Positions 1-5,159 are shown, counted from the stretch's first letter. The stretch is DNA of 5,159 nucleotides from an uncultured Selenomonadaceae bacterium (GCA_905236595.1 CAJORE010000298.1:1-5159), one strand, 5' to 3'. Numbers and translations: made by a program. Notes: generated by a model from the letters alone, not told the origin.

Positions 1-119
1 AGTGGTGCTACGCTGAGGAGGAATGACGCAGTATGCCGGAAAAAGACCCGGCAAGGGTGCGGACGAATTATGCAGTATTTCCCATAATTGATGAACAGCT
101 CCTGAGGGCAAAAATATTT
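1..119 (+). other. Unassigned 3' end upstream of a terminator
   Basis: No gene is recognisable here. One reading frame entering from the left edge ends at a TGA at 24-26 with an acidic tail (WCYAEEE), and another ends at a TAA at 85-87. Either could be the C-terminus of a plus-strand protein whose body lies outside the window. Two small inverted repeats are visible: TGCCGG at 34-39 with CCGGCA at 48-53, and AATTATG at 66-72 with CATAATT at 83-89. The segment then runs into the terminator at 120, so it is either a 3' untranslated region or the tail of a small RNA. I compared it by eye with SRP RNA, tmRNA, RNase P RNA and common riboswitch motifs and found no match. The AGGAGG-like run at 16-21 is more likely part of the acidic codons than a working ribosome binding site. 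Confidence 0.3.
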
Positions 120-187
120 AAGAGCCGTCCGGTCGCACATTTGGTGCGGCGGACGGCTCTTTGGCGCGGATTTTTTGCTTTTTTTAA
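120..187. terminator. Bidirectional intrinsic terminator after priA
   Basis: A long hairpin is formed by AAGAGCCGTCC at 120-130 and GGACGGCTCTT at 151-161. It continues inward, past a single bulged G, through GTCGCAC at 132-138 (with G·U) to GTGCGGC at 144-150, closing on a 5-nt loop. On the minus strand it lies about 50 nt beyond the priA stop codon and is followed by an A/T-rich stretch containing a run of five T, so it should end the priA transcript. On the plus strand the T-rich tract (171-185) is separated from the stem by a G+C-rich octamer, making it less canonical, though it probably still ends whatever enters from the left. Confidence 0.75.
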
Positions 188-212
188 CCAATGTTCATTT
201 TTGCCTTCGCTG

Positions 213-1808
213 TCAAAACATATTTAATGGGTCGATGTCGATAATAACCTTGGGGTCGATGGGGACATTTTCGTTACGCAGGAAACGGCGCACACTTGTC
301 AAATCGGCTGTCTTTATAAGGAGCGCCGTGCGGTAGATACCGCGAAATTTAGTGATTGCCGGGGCGAAAGGCCCGATGATTTTGTGGCTCTCGGCATTAA
401 AGCGGGCGCGAAATTTATCCGCTAAGGCCGTGGCGCGTTTTTTGCCGCGCTCTTCGTTCTCGTCCGTAAAAATTAGTTTTATCAAGCGACAAAACGGCGG
501 ATAAAACAGCGCCTTGCGCCGCTTGATTTCTTCGGCAAAAAAAGCTTCGTAATCTTGGTACAGCGCGGTAAGCACCGCATAATGGTTGGGGTTGTAGCTT
601 TGGACGATGGTTTTGCCGCGCTTTTCGCCGCGTCCGGCACGCCCCGCCGTTTGCGTTATGAGCATAAACGTGCGTTCGGCGGCGCGGAAATCCGGCAGGT
701 TCAGTCCCGCGTCCGCGCTTATGACGCCGACGGTGGTCACGCCTTCGACGTCGTGCCCCTTGGCGACCATTTGCGTACCGAGTAAAATATCGCTTTCGCC
801 GCGCTTAAATTTATCCAAAATGGTTTGGTGGGCAAATTTCTTACCGCCAACCGTATCGCGATCCATGCGCAAAAGCCGCGCCGTCGGCAAAAGTTCGGCA
901 ATCTCTTCCTCTAACTTTTCCGTACCCGATCCGAAATACTTTATGTAGCGGCTTTGGCATTTCGGGCAAATTTTCGGTGTGTCCATGGTTATGTCGCAAT
1001 GGTGGCAATGCAATTTGCCGCTTGTCTTATGGTAAACCATCGGCAAAGAACACTCCGGGCAATTTATTACTTCGCCGCACGAACGGCACATGACAAAAGT
1101 CGCCCACCCGCGACGATTGAGCATTATAATGGCCTGTTCCTTTGCCGATAGTGTGTCGGCCAATAACTTTTGCAAAGCCCGGGACATGATGCGGCGATTG
1201 CCTTCCTTCAGTTCGCTCCGCATATCTATGGCCAAAACCTGCGCCAAGGGACGATTGCCGATGCGGTGAGGCATGGAAAGGTACCGAAGCTTGCCTTCCT
1301 TGGCCAGCGCATACGTTTCAAGGGCGGGGGTGGCGCTGCCTAACAGCAATGTCGCCCCGTGCAATTTGGCCAAGACGGCGGCGACGGTTCGGGCGTGGTA
1401 ACGGGGCGTCTCGTCCTGCTTGTAAGAGCTGTCTTGCTCCTCGTCCAAGATTATCAGCCCCACATTGTCCACCGGAACAAACAGGGCGGAACGTGCGCCG
1501 ATGATTATGCCCGCTTCGCCGGTACGGGCGCGCTCGATGGCATCACCGCGCTCGGCCAATGATAAGCGGCTGTGGATAACGATAATATCCTCGTTGAAAT
1601 TCTGCTTAAAATTGTCAACGAGTTGCCCGGTCAGAGCAATTTCCGGGACGAGAACAATGACGATGCGCCCCGTCTTCCGCGTTTCGGCGGCCGCTTCGAT
1701 ATATACTTGGGTTTTGCCGCTGCCCGTTACGCCGTGAAGCAAAAAGCCGCCGTATCGACCGACGGTGTTCCGTAACTGTTGCGAAAGCGCCGTTCTTGGC
1801 GGCGGCAA
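213..1808 (-). CDS. priA: PriA C-terminal part: helicase, zinc-binding and C-terminal domains
   Basis: This is the motor portion of PriA, the superfamily 2 3'-5' helicase that reloads the replisome at stalled forks. Numbered from the first in-frame start (a TTG at 1808), Walker A is GVTGSGKT at residues 26-33. The Walker B position reads DEEQ at 122-125, where PriA usually has DEEH. Motif III is GSAT at 157-160. Eight cysteines in four pairs (241/244, 250/253, 268/271, 281/284) form the two-zinc site inserted in the helicase. Motif V is GTQMVAKGHD at 344-353 and motif VI is QTAGRAGR at 386-393. The C-terminal domain ends in the family-like VIIDIDPLNMF. No ribosome binding site precedes the TTG, which sits inside a perfect palindrome. 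I therefore do not think this is an independently started gene: it is the continuation of the upstream frame at 1727-2347 after a net -1 shift. Confidence 0.93.
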   Translation of the reverse strand: MPPPRTALSQQLRNTVGRYGGFLLHGVTGSGKTQVYIEAAAETRKTGRIVIVLVPEIALTGQLVDNFKQNFNEDIIVIHSRLSLAERGDAIERARTGEAGIIIGARSALFVPVDNVGLIILDEEQDSSYKQDETPRYHARTVAAVLAKLHGATLLLGSATPALETYALAKEGKLRYLSMPHRIGNRPLAQVLAIDMRSELKEGNRRIMSRALQKLLADTLSAKEQAIIMLNRRGWATFVMCRSCGEVINCPECSLPMVYHKTSGKLHCHHCDITMDTPKICPKCQSRYIKYFGSGTEKLEEEIAELLPTARLLRMDRDTVGGKKFAHQTILDKFKRGESDILLGTQMVAKGHDVEGVTTVGVISADAGLNLPDFRAAERTFMLITQTAGRAGRGEKRGKTIVQSYNPNHYAVLTALYQDYEAFFAEEIKRRKALFYPPFCRLIKLIFTDENEERGKKRATALADKFRARFNAESHKIIGPFAPAITKFRGIYRTALLIKTADLTSVRRFLRNENVPIDPKVIIDIDPLNMF

Positions 1809-2347
1809 ATGACATTTGCCGCCGCCAAGGCATTTACAGCGGCGGAAGAAATGCCCGCTTCCCTTAACGTGCGTTTCTCAAGGCGCGGCGTTTGACGCAA
1901 CAATTCAAGGAGGCGGCGTTGCGCTTTTTTGCGGGAAAAACCGGCCAAAAACTTATCGTCAACGGTAATGCCGGGGGCAAGCACGATGTATTCTTCGGTT
2001 TTGGCGGCGCTTTCTTTTTTTATCCCGCCTTTGCCGGGAATAAACAAGCGCAAAATTTCCGCCAACGGGCATAAATAAAAATCCGCCAAACGACGGGCGG
2101 CGGTTATGACAACGGGCGGGAACCATGCCGCTTGGCCGACGGGTTTTACAATGTCCTTTAATTCCAAAGGCGGCGGCGAAGCAATATCCTCAATCGCCAA
2201 AACAAACCCTTCCACCTTGCGACCGCCAAAAGGGACAAGCACGCGCCAACCGACATCAATGAAGGAAAATTCGTCGGGTATACGGTATGTGTAGGCTTTG
2301 GTCAGTGTTTTGACGGGCAAATTGGCGTAAATTTGCGCGGTAAGCAT
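1727..2347 (-). CDS. priA: PriA N-terminal part: 3' DNA-end-binding and winged-helix domains
   Basis: Residues 1-55 (LTAQIYANLPVKTLTKAYTY, then IPDEF, GWRVLVPFGGRK, GFVL) match the PriA domain that binds the 3' end of the leading strand. Residues 76-107 (PPVVITAARRLADFYLCPL and following) are the usual PriA segment joining it to the winged helix. Residues 140-180 (KKAQRRLLELL, then TLREAGISSAAVNALAAANVI) look like the winged helix. The ATG at 2347 is supported by GAGGA at 2355-2359, 7 nt upstream. From about residue 181 the frame ceases to look like PriA and stops 26 residues later, while the -1 frame carries GGFLLHGVTGSGKT. The true reading therefore leaves this frame near 1795-1829. The segment downstream of that point is out-of-frame tail. 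Confidence 0.85.
   Translation of the reverse strand: MLTAQIYANLPVKTLTKAYTYRIPDEFSFIDVGWRVLVPFGGRKVEGFVLAIEDIASPPPLELKDIVKPVGQAAWFPPVVITAARRLADFYLCPLAEILRLFIPGKGGIKKESAAKTEEYIVLAPGITVDDKFLAGFSRKKAQRRLLELLRQTPRLEKRTLREAGISSAAVNALAAANVICRRQERRFRNSYGTPSVDTAAFCFTA
1795..1829. repeat. Perfect 35-nt palindrome inside priA
   Basis: Two 17-nt arms, CTTGGCGGCGGCAAATG at 1795-1811 and its exact reverse complement CATTTGCCGCCGCCAAG at 1813-1829, flank a single central base at 1812. It lies in coding sequence, exactly where the priA reading frame breaks. The one-base centre makes it a cruciform or fold-back type structure, unlike a normal RNA hairpin with a proper loop. There is no T-tract, so it is not a terminator. 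Confidence 0.95.
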
Positions 2348-2382
2348 GATGTTTTCCTCGGGGCTTTTTTTCGCAAAAGCCC
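2348..2382 (-). promoter_or_regulatory. priA ribosome binding site with hairpin directly upstream
   Basis: On the minus strand GAGGA (2359-2355) lies 7 nt before the priA ATG and decides that start. Immediately upstream is an 8-bp inverted repeat, GGGCTTTT at 2361-2368 with AAAAGCCC at 2375-2382 and a 6-nt loop. No T-run follows it on either strand, so it is probably a leader structure and not a terminator. I see no convincing promoter for priA. A TATTAT-like box lies on the minus strand opposite the plus-strand -10 region, but it has no good -35. Confidence 0.5.
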
Positions 2383-2412
2383 TTAACTTTACATAGGCAA
2401 ATACGATATAAT
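2383..2412 (+). promoter_or_regulatory. Probable promoter of the orf97-tadA operon
   Basis: A perfect -10 hexamer TATAAT occupies 2407-2412. The best -35 at a sensible distance is TTAACT at 2383-2388 (4 of 6 matches to TTGACA, 18-nt spacer). A better hexamer, TTTACA at 2388-2393, is only 13 nt away and so too close. Transcription would start near 2419 and give a leader of about 60 nt. Confidence 0.6.
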
Positions 2413-2429
2413 ATGTGTGGGTAATTTAG

Positions 2430-2450
2430 CGCCGCCGAAAATCGACGGCG
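2430..2450 (+). promoter_or_regulatory. Leader hairpin upstream of the 97-residue gene
   Basis: CGCCG at 2430-2434 pairs with CGGCG at 2446-2450. After a single C/A mismatch, CG at 2436-2437 pairs with CG at 2443-2444, closing on AAAAT. It lies between the -10 box and the ribosome binding site. No T-tract follows, so it is not a terminator. It may stabilise the 5' end of the mRNA. Confidence 0.4.
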
Positions 2451-2477
2451 TTGCAACCAAAAAAGAAGGTGATAAAA

Positions 2478-2771
2478 ATGCTGGAACGTATCGAACGCGT
2501 TGAACGGATCAAACGTCTTGACAACGATGTCGGCAATGCTTTTGCCCGCAAACGCGGCTATGGGGATTCGTCCAAAAACGGCAAAAGCTTTGCCCAAGTC
2601 TTGCAAGACACTTTGCAAGGCGGCGGCTCTAAGCCTACCGAGCGGGAATTGCCCGCGGCGTACGCCTTGGAGATTTCAACCGTCCCCAAAGTTACCCAAA
2701 GCCTGTTCTACGATAACTCCTCGTTCATCGGCACGTTGGTGTCGCGTTACAATGCCCGGTCGGCATACTAA
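2478..2771 (+). CDS. Uncharacterised 97-residue soluble protein
   Basis: I do not recognise this protein. The ATG at 2478 is preferred over an in-frame upstream start because GAAGGTGAT at 2464-2472, a close match to the anti-Shine-Dalgarno complement, precedes it by 5 nt. Residues 1-13 (MLERIERVERIKR) are a charged, heptad-like helix. Residues 36-47 (GKSFAQVLQDTL) form an amphipathic segment resembling the short F-x-x-V/I-L-x-x-x-L stretch seen in several small flagellar-operon proteins, but that likeness is too short for a family call. Residues 48-97 are polar with some hydrophobics (SLFYDNSSFIGTLVSRY). There is no signal peptide, membrane segment, cysteine or histidine. The stop is 21 nt before the tadA start with no terminator between, so the two are probably co-transcribed. 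Its position suggests a small conserved cytoplasmic protein of unknown role. Confidence 0.8.
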   Translation: MLERIERVERIKRLDNDVGNAFARKRGYGDSSKNGKSFAQVLQDTLQGGGSKPTERELPAAYALEISTVPKVTQSLFYDNSSFIGTLVSRYNARSAY

Positions 2772-2792
2772 ATTTACGGAGGTCATACTAAG

Positions 2793-3269
2793 GTGTCCTT
2801 ACAAACCACCGAAGACGAAAATTACATGAGAGCGGCTCTGGCGGAAGCGCAAAAGGCATTTGCTTTAGGCGAAGTTCCTGTCGGAGCCGTTCTTGTCAAT
2901 AAAGATAATGAACTAATCGCCGCCGCCCATAACCTGTGCGAAAAAAACCAAGACGCCACACAACACGCGGAAATGTGCGCCATAAAAGAAGCCGTGCGCC
3001 GTTTACGCCGCAAATATTTGACGGATTGCACGCTTTATGTAACGTTGGAGCCGTGCCCAATGTGTGCGGGCGCTTGCCTTATGAGCCGCATCGGACGCAT
3101 TGTGTACGGGGCCGTGGACATTCGCGCCGGAGCGTGCGAATCGTTGTTTAATGTTACCGATAATCCCGCGCTTTATTTTCGCGCTCAAATAACAGCCGGC
3201 GTATTGGAGGATGAATGTGCCGCCCTGCTCAAGAAATTTTTCGCCATGCGACGGAACTTTGACCATTGA
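2793..3269 (+). CDS. tadA: tRNA-specific adenosine deaminase TadA
   Basis: TadA deaminates A34 to inosine in the anticodon of tRNA-Arg(ACG), allowing one tRNA to read CGU, CGC and CGA. The 158-residue product has the cytidine/deoxycytidylate deaminase fold. The zinc ligand and catalytic pair are H58-A-E60, and the two further ligands are C88 and C91 in PCPMCAG. EVPVGAVLV at residues 27-35 and SRIGRIVYGA at 98-107 are family-typical, as is the C-terminal ECAALLKKFFAMRR. The GTG start at 2793 follows GGAGGT (2778-2783) with a 9-nt gap. The internal ATG at 2826 has no such site and would trim the first helix. Length is normal. In many Bacillota tadA precedes the SRP RNA gene and dnaX, whereas here it ends directly at a terminator and follows an unknown small gene. 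Confidence 0.96.
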   Translation: MSLQTTEDENYMRAALAEAQKAFALGEVPVGAVLVNKDNELIAAAHNLCEKNQDATQHAEMCAIKEAVRRLRRKYLTDCTLYVTLEPCPMCAGACLMSRIGRIVYGAVDIRAGACESLFNVTDNPALYFRAQITAGVLEDECAALLKKFFAMRRNFDH

Positions 3270-3300
3270 AAACGCCCCCACCGGCGCGGGGGCGTTTTTT
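3269..3300. terminator. Bidirectional terminator between tadA and rpsO
   Basis: CGCCCCC at 3273-3279 pairs with GGGGGCG at 3288-3294 around an 8-nt loop. The stem is extended by AAAA (3269-3272) and a run of six T (3295-3300). The A/T flanks make it work in both directions: it ends the tadA transcript beginning at the last base of the tadA stop codon, and ends the rpsO transcript about 22-50 nt past its stop. Confidence 0.93.
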
Positions 3301-3321
3301 GGTGCGTTTTTGAAGCGGCAA

Positions 3322-3588
3322 TTATTTTCTGAGATTTAAGCGCGAAATAATGGAGCGGTAGCGTTCAATATCTTTGTTGTAAAGATACGTCAACAAACGA
3401 CGACGGGCGCCGACCATCTTCAAAAGCCCGCGGCGGGAATGATGATCCTTTTTGTGTTCTTTCAAGTGTTCGGTCAAATAGGCAATGCGCGCCGTCAACA
3501 CGGCAATCTGCACTTCCGGGGAACCGGTATCGCCTTCGTGAACCGCATACTTTTTCATGATTTCCTGCTTGCCTTCTTGCGTAAGCAT
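3322..3588 (-). CDS. rpsO: 30S ribosomal protein S15
   Basis: S15 is a primary 16S rRNA-binding protein that nucleates the central domain of the 30S subunit. The 88-residue product carries the family signature in order: [19 protein letters not shown] near residues 17-35, then [29 protein letters not shown], and a C-terminal [13 protein letters not shown]. Length matches the 88-89 residues usual for bacteria. The start is placed at the ATG at 3588 ([10 protein letters not shown]), not the upstream ATG at 3615, because AGGAGG at 3599-3604 lies 10 nt before it and family homology begins there. Between its own promoter and the tadA/rpsO terminator it forms a single-gene unit. In many bacteria pnp follows rpsO, but here it does not. 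Confidence 0.97.
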   Translation of the reverse strand: MLTQEGKQEIMKKYAVHEGDTGSPEVQIAVLTARIAYLTEHLKEHKKDHHSRRGLLKMVGARRRLLTYLYNKDIERYRSIISRLNLRK

Positions 3589-3678
3589 CGATCTGTTTCC
3601 TCCTGTTACATACAATGAATTTTAGGGGCAGCGAGCCGACCGCCGGAGGGTATCAGCGCATCTTTCCGCCGACCGCCG
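3589..3678 (-). promoter_or_regulatory. rpsO mRNA leader, candidate S15 autoregulatory structure
   Basis: From the predicted start near 3678 to the ATG there are about 90 nt. The decamer GGCGGTCGGC occurs twice on the minus strand, at 3677-3668 and 3644-3635. The second copy can pair GGCGGT (3644-3639) with GCTGCC (3632-3627). This stem contains a G·U pair next to a G-C pair, the kind of feature S15 recognises in 16S rRNA. CCCTCC at 3650-3645 is complementary to the AGGAGG ribosome binding site at 3604-3599, so the site could be masked. S15 represses its own translation through differing leader structures across bacteria, which makes this plausible. The folding itself is my inference by eye. 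Confidence 0.45.
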
Positions 3679-3684
3679 CGAGGG

Positions 3685-3713
3685 ATTATATCATAAGCGC
3701 GAGGTGGTGTAAA
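3685..3713 (-). promoter_or_regulatory. Strong promoter of rpsO
   Basis: On the minus strand TTTACA (3713-3708) and a perfect TATAAT (3690-3685) are separated by exactly 17 nt, and a TG one base before the -10 makes it an extended -10 promoter. This is the best promoter in the window and suits a highly expressed ribosomal protein gene. Transcription should start near 3678. Confidence 0.85.
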
Positions 3714-3807
3714 GTGCTTTTGCCGACAATGCCACGTCCGGAAAAATTCTCGGGAAGCAAGCGGTACGCAACTGTTTTTTCAAAAATTCCCAAGCGACGA
3801 AAAAAAC

Positions 3808-3840
3808 TTTGACTTTTTGACTTTTATGTGTTACTATAAT
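3808..3840 (+). promoter_or_regulatory. clpB promoter overlapped by tandem TTTGACT heptads
   Basis: Two TTTGACT heptads sit at 3808-3814 and 3816-3822. Read on the other strand they are AGTCAAA-A-AGTCAAA. CtsR, the heat-shock repressor of Bacillota, binds RGTCAAA-NAN-RGTCAAA, so the half-sites match but the spacer is 1 nt instead of 3. The first heptad supplies a -35 (TTGACT, 3809-3814) with a 17-nt spacer to TACTAT (3832-3837). A perfect TATAAT at 3835-3840 lies at 20 nt from the same -35. A repressor bound here would block the polymerase. Confidence 0.6.
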
Positions 3841-3841
3841 T

Positions 3842-3897
3842 GCGTCGTTGAAATCAAGGCGACGCCTTCTTCGTTGTAACCGGGTCGGCGTTGCGCC
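3842..3897 (+). promoter_or_regulatory. Competing inverted repeats in the clpB leader
   Basis: GCGTCGTTG at 3842-3850 is complementary to CAA (3855-3857) plus CGACGC (3860-3865) around AAAT, with a GG bulge. It spans the likely transcription start, so it may act as a DNA operator and not as RNA. The overlapping GGCGACGCC at 3858-3866 can instead pair with GGCGTT (3887-3892) and GCC (3895-3897), skipping a GC bulge and using one G·U. The second fold ends just before the ribosome binding site and lies wholly within the mRNA. Confidence 0.35.
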
Positions 3898-3915
3898 AAA
3901 GGGGAGTGAACGATA

Positions 3916-5159
3916 ATGAAAGACGAAAAATATACTGCCGCCGTTTTGGCGACGTTGCAAGCGGCACAGCAAACCGCCGCGTTAAAATATCATCAGGAAT
4001 TTACTTCGCTACATACGTTAAAAGCTTTGGCCAAAGAGCCGGAAGGATTGTTGGCGACAATTTTCACCGAATGTGGCGTTGATTTAAGTAAACTGAATCG
4101 CCGCGTCGATGAATTGTTGGCGAAAATTCCTTCGGTGAAAGGCGTCGATCGTCTTACCATGGGAACGGATATGGTGCGCGTTCTTGCTAAAGCCGACGAG
4201 ATACGCGGCCGCATGAACGATGATTACGTCAGCACCGAACATTTGTTGGAGGCGCTGGCCGCCGATGGCAAGGACGAAGTCCGCGAACTTATGACCGGTA
4301 TGGGGCTTACCGCCGCGAAAATCGAAGCCGCCGTTATCAAAAATCGCACGGGCAATGTGACGAACGAGAATCCCGAGGACAGCTACCGCGCTTTGCAAAA
4401 ATACGGACGCGATTTAACGCAGGCGGCGCAAAGCGGTAAGCTTGATCCCGTTATCGGTCGCGAAGAGGAAATTCGCCGGACGATTGAAATTTTGTCCCGC
4501 CGCACGAAAAACAACCCGGTGCTTATAGGCGAACCGGGCGTCGGCAAAACGGCTATCGTCGAAGGGTTGGCGCAACGTATCGTAAAAGGCGATGTTCCGG
4601 AGTCGCTAAAGCACAAAACGCTGTTTAGTTTGGATATGGGAGCTTTGGTGGCGGGGGCAAAATATCGCGGTGAATTTGAGGAACGCTTGAAGTCGGTCTT
4701 GGCGGAGATTGCCAAATCCGACGGACAAATTCTTTTGTTCATTGACGAGGTGCATACCGTGGTGGGGGCGGGCGCCGCCGAAGGCGCCATGGATGCCGGC
4801 AATATCCTAAAACCCATGCTTGCCCGGGGCGAATTGCGTTGTATCGGCGCGACGACCCTTAACGAATATCGCAAATACATCGAAAAGGACAGCGCTTTGG
4901 AGCGCCGGTTCCAGCCGGTTATGGCGGCGGAACCGACCGTTGAAGATACCATAAGCATTTTGCGCGGGCTTAAGGAACGCTACGAAGTTCACCACGGCGT
5001 TCGTATTCGGGACTCGGCCTTGGTGTCGGCGGCGGTGCTGTCCGATCGCTACATTGCCGACCGTTTTTTGCCCGATAAGGCTATTGACTTGGTGGATGAA
5101 GCGGCGGCGCGGCTTCGGACGGAAATCGAATCCAGCCCCGCCCCCATTGACGAAGTTCG
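3916..5159 (+). CDS. clpB: ATP-dependent disaggregase ClpB (5' part, runs off the right edge)
   Basis: ClpB is a hexameric AAA+ chaperone that works with DnaK to pull polypeptides out of aggregates. About 414 of some 860 residues are in the window. Residues 1-145 are the double Clp N-domain. [18 protein letters not shown] and then [13 protein letters not shown] (residues 152-188) lead into the first ATPase domain. Walker A is GEPGVGKT at 205-212, and the pore loop is GAKYRGEFE at 247-255 with Y250 as the substrate-gripping aromatic. Walker B is ILLFIDE at 272-278, and the arginine-finger region is ALERRF at 327-332. [15 protein letters not shown] and [13 protein letters not shown] point to ClpB over ClpC or ClpA, and the sequence stops where the coiled-coil middle domain should begin. 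The ATG at 3916 follows GGGGAGTG (3901-3908) by 7 nt. Upstream heat-shock-type repeats fit stress control. No internal break is seen. Confidence 0.96.
   Translation, partial: MKDEKYTAAVLATLQAAQQTAALKYHQEFTSLHTLKALAKEPEGLLATIFTECGVDLSKLNRRVDELLAKIPSVKGVDRLTMGTDMVRVLAKADEIRGRMNDDYVSTEHLLEALAADGKDEVRELMTGMGLTAAKIEAAVIKNRTGNVTNENPEDSYRALQKYGRDLTQAAQSGKLDPVIGREEEIRRTIEILSRRTKNNPVLIGEPGVGKTAIVEGLAQRIVKGDVPESLKHKTLFSLDMGALVAGAKYRGEFEERLKSVLAEIAKSDGQILLFIDEVHTVVGAGAAEGAMDAGNILKPMLARGELRCIGATTLNEYRKYIEKDSALERRFQPVMAAEPTVEDTISILRGLKERYEVHHGVRIRDSALVSAAVLSDRYIADRFLPDKAIDLVDEAAARLRTEIESSPAPIDEV

Larger units (their letters stand above)
213..2347 (-). pseudogene. priA: priA as a whole, interrupted by a net -1 frameshift
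   Basis: Taken together, the two parts give about 705 residues, slightly short for PriA (E. coli 732, B. subtilis about 805 from memory). Both frames are open between roughly 1727 and 1875, and family resemblance switches from one to the other at the palindrome. About 25 residues separate the end of the winged helix from Walker A, where I expect about 50, including an R-x-P and an LTxEQ segment. The lesion is therefore probably a small deletion or rearrangement, not a single missing base. Everything else in the gene looks intact, which suggests either a very recent mutation or a sequence or assembly error. PriA is important enough that an error deserves first consideration. Confidence 0.6.

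Noticed and set aside
33..227. 64-residue plus-strand open frame preceded by an AGGAGG-like run
   Set aside because: It reads straight through the terminator hairpin and into the end of priA, and its product has no recognisable or compositionally convincing features.
1727..1829. Programmed -1 ribosomal frameshifting as the explanation for the two priA frames
   Set aside because: No X XXY YYZ slippery heptamer is in the right frame near the palindrome. The T-rich run further on (minus strand, near 1733-1738) lies after the point where the -1 frame already looks like PriA, and it does not fit the pattern.
2256..2618. 120-residue minus-strand open frame across the intergenic region
   Set aside because: It would cover the priA start, the divergent promoter region and the start of the 97-residue gene, and it has no ribosome binding site.
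3270..3321. SRP RNA or tRNA gene downstream of tadA
   Set aside because: The interval is only about 50 nt and is filled by the terminator hairpin.
3800..3915. CIRCE element (HrcA operator) upstream of clpB
   Set aside because: No TTAGCACTC-N9-GAGTGCTAA or close variant is present. The inverted repeat there has a different sequence and spacing.
4383..4958. 191-residue minus-strand open frame
   Set aside because: It lies wholly antisense to conserved clpB ATPase sequence, and its serine/arginine-rich product is a typical shadow of that codon use.
1..5159. Novel defence, mobile or biosynthetic system, CRISPR array or insertion sequence
   Set aside because: No spaced repeat arrays, transposase or recombinase genes, target-site duplications or unusual gene clusters are visible. 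All confidently identified genes are housekeeping genes.

Overview
The window reads as ordinary chromosomal housekeeping DNA from a Bacillota (Firmicutes)-type bacterium of roughly balanced base composition. The strong purine-rich ribosome binding sites (AGGAGG, GGAGGT, GAAGGTGAT), the TTGACA/TATAAT-type promoters, the Firmicutes-like S15 sequence and a CtsR-like repeat at clpB support this. A member of the Negativicutes is possible, but this is an inference from general sequence flavour and not a firm assignment.

Layout from left to right. Positions 1-119 hold an unassigned 3' end (of a gene or a small RNA) that runs into a strong bidirectional hairpin terminator (about 120-187). The minus strand from 2347 down to 213 encodes PriA, the replication-restart helicase. 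It is split into two overlapping frames by a net -1 shift, and the shift point coincides with a perfect 35-nt palindrome (1795-1829). From a divergent promoter region (2348-2477) a two-gene plus-strand operon follows: an unrecognised 97-residue protein (2478-2771), then tadA, the tRNA adenosine deaminase (2793-3269). A G+C-rich bidirectional terminator (3269-3300) separates tadA from the convergent minus-strand rpsO (ribosomal protein S15, 3588 to 3322). rpsO has a near-consensus promoter and a leader of about 90 nt that looks able to fold and to hide its ribosome binding site. Divergent from rpsO, clpB (disaggregase, from 3916 and running off the right edge) has a promoter overlapped by tandem TTTGACT heptads and a leader with competing inverted repeats.

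The genes serve information processing and protein quality control: replication restart (PriA), wobble decoding (TadA), ribosome assembly (S15) and stress disaggregation (ClpB). They are separate transcription units, not one pathway. I see no evidence of a novel defence, mobile or biosynthetic system. The observations most worth a second look are the palindrome-associated break in priA, the candidate S15 autoregulatory leader, and the unusually spaced CtsR-like repeats at clpB.
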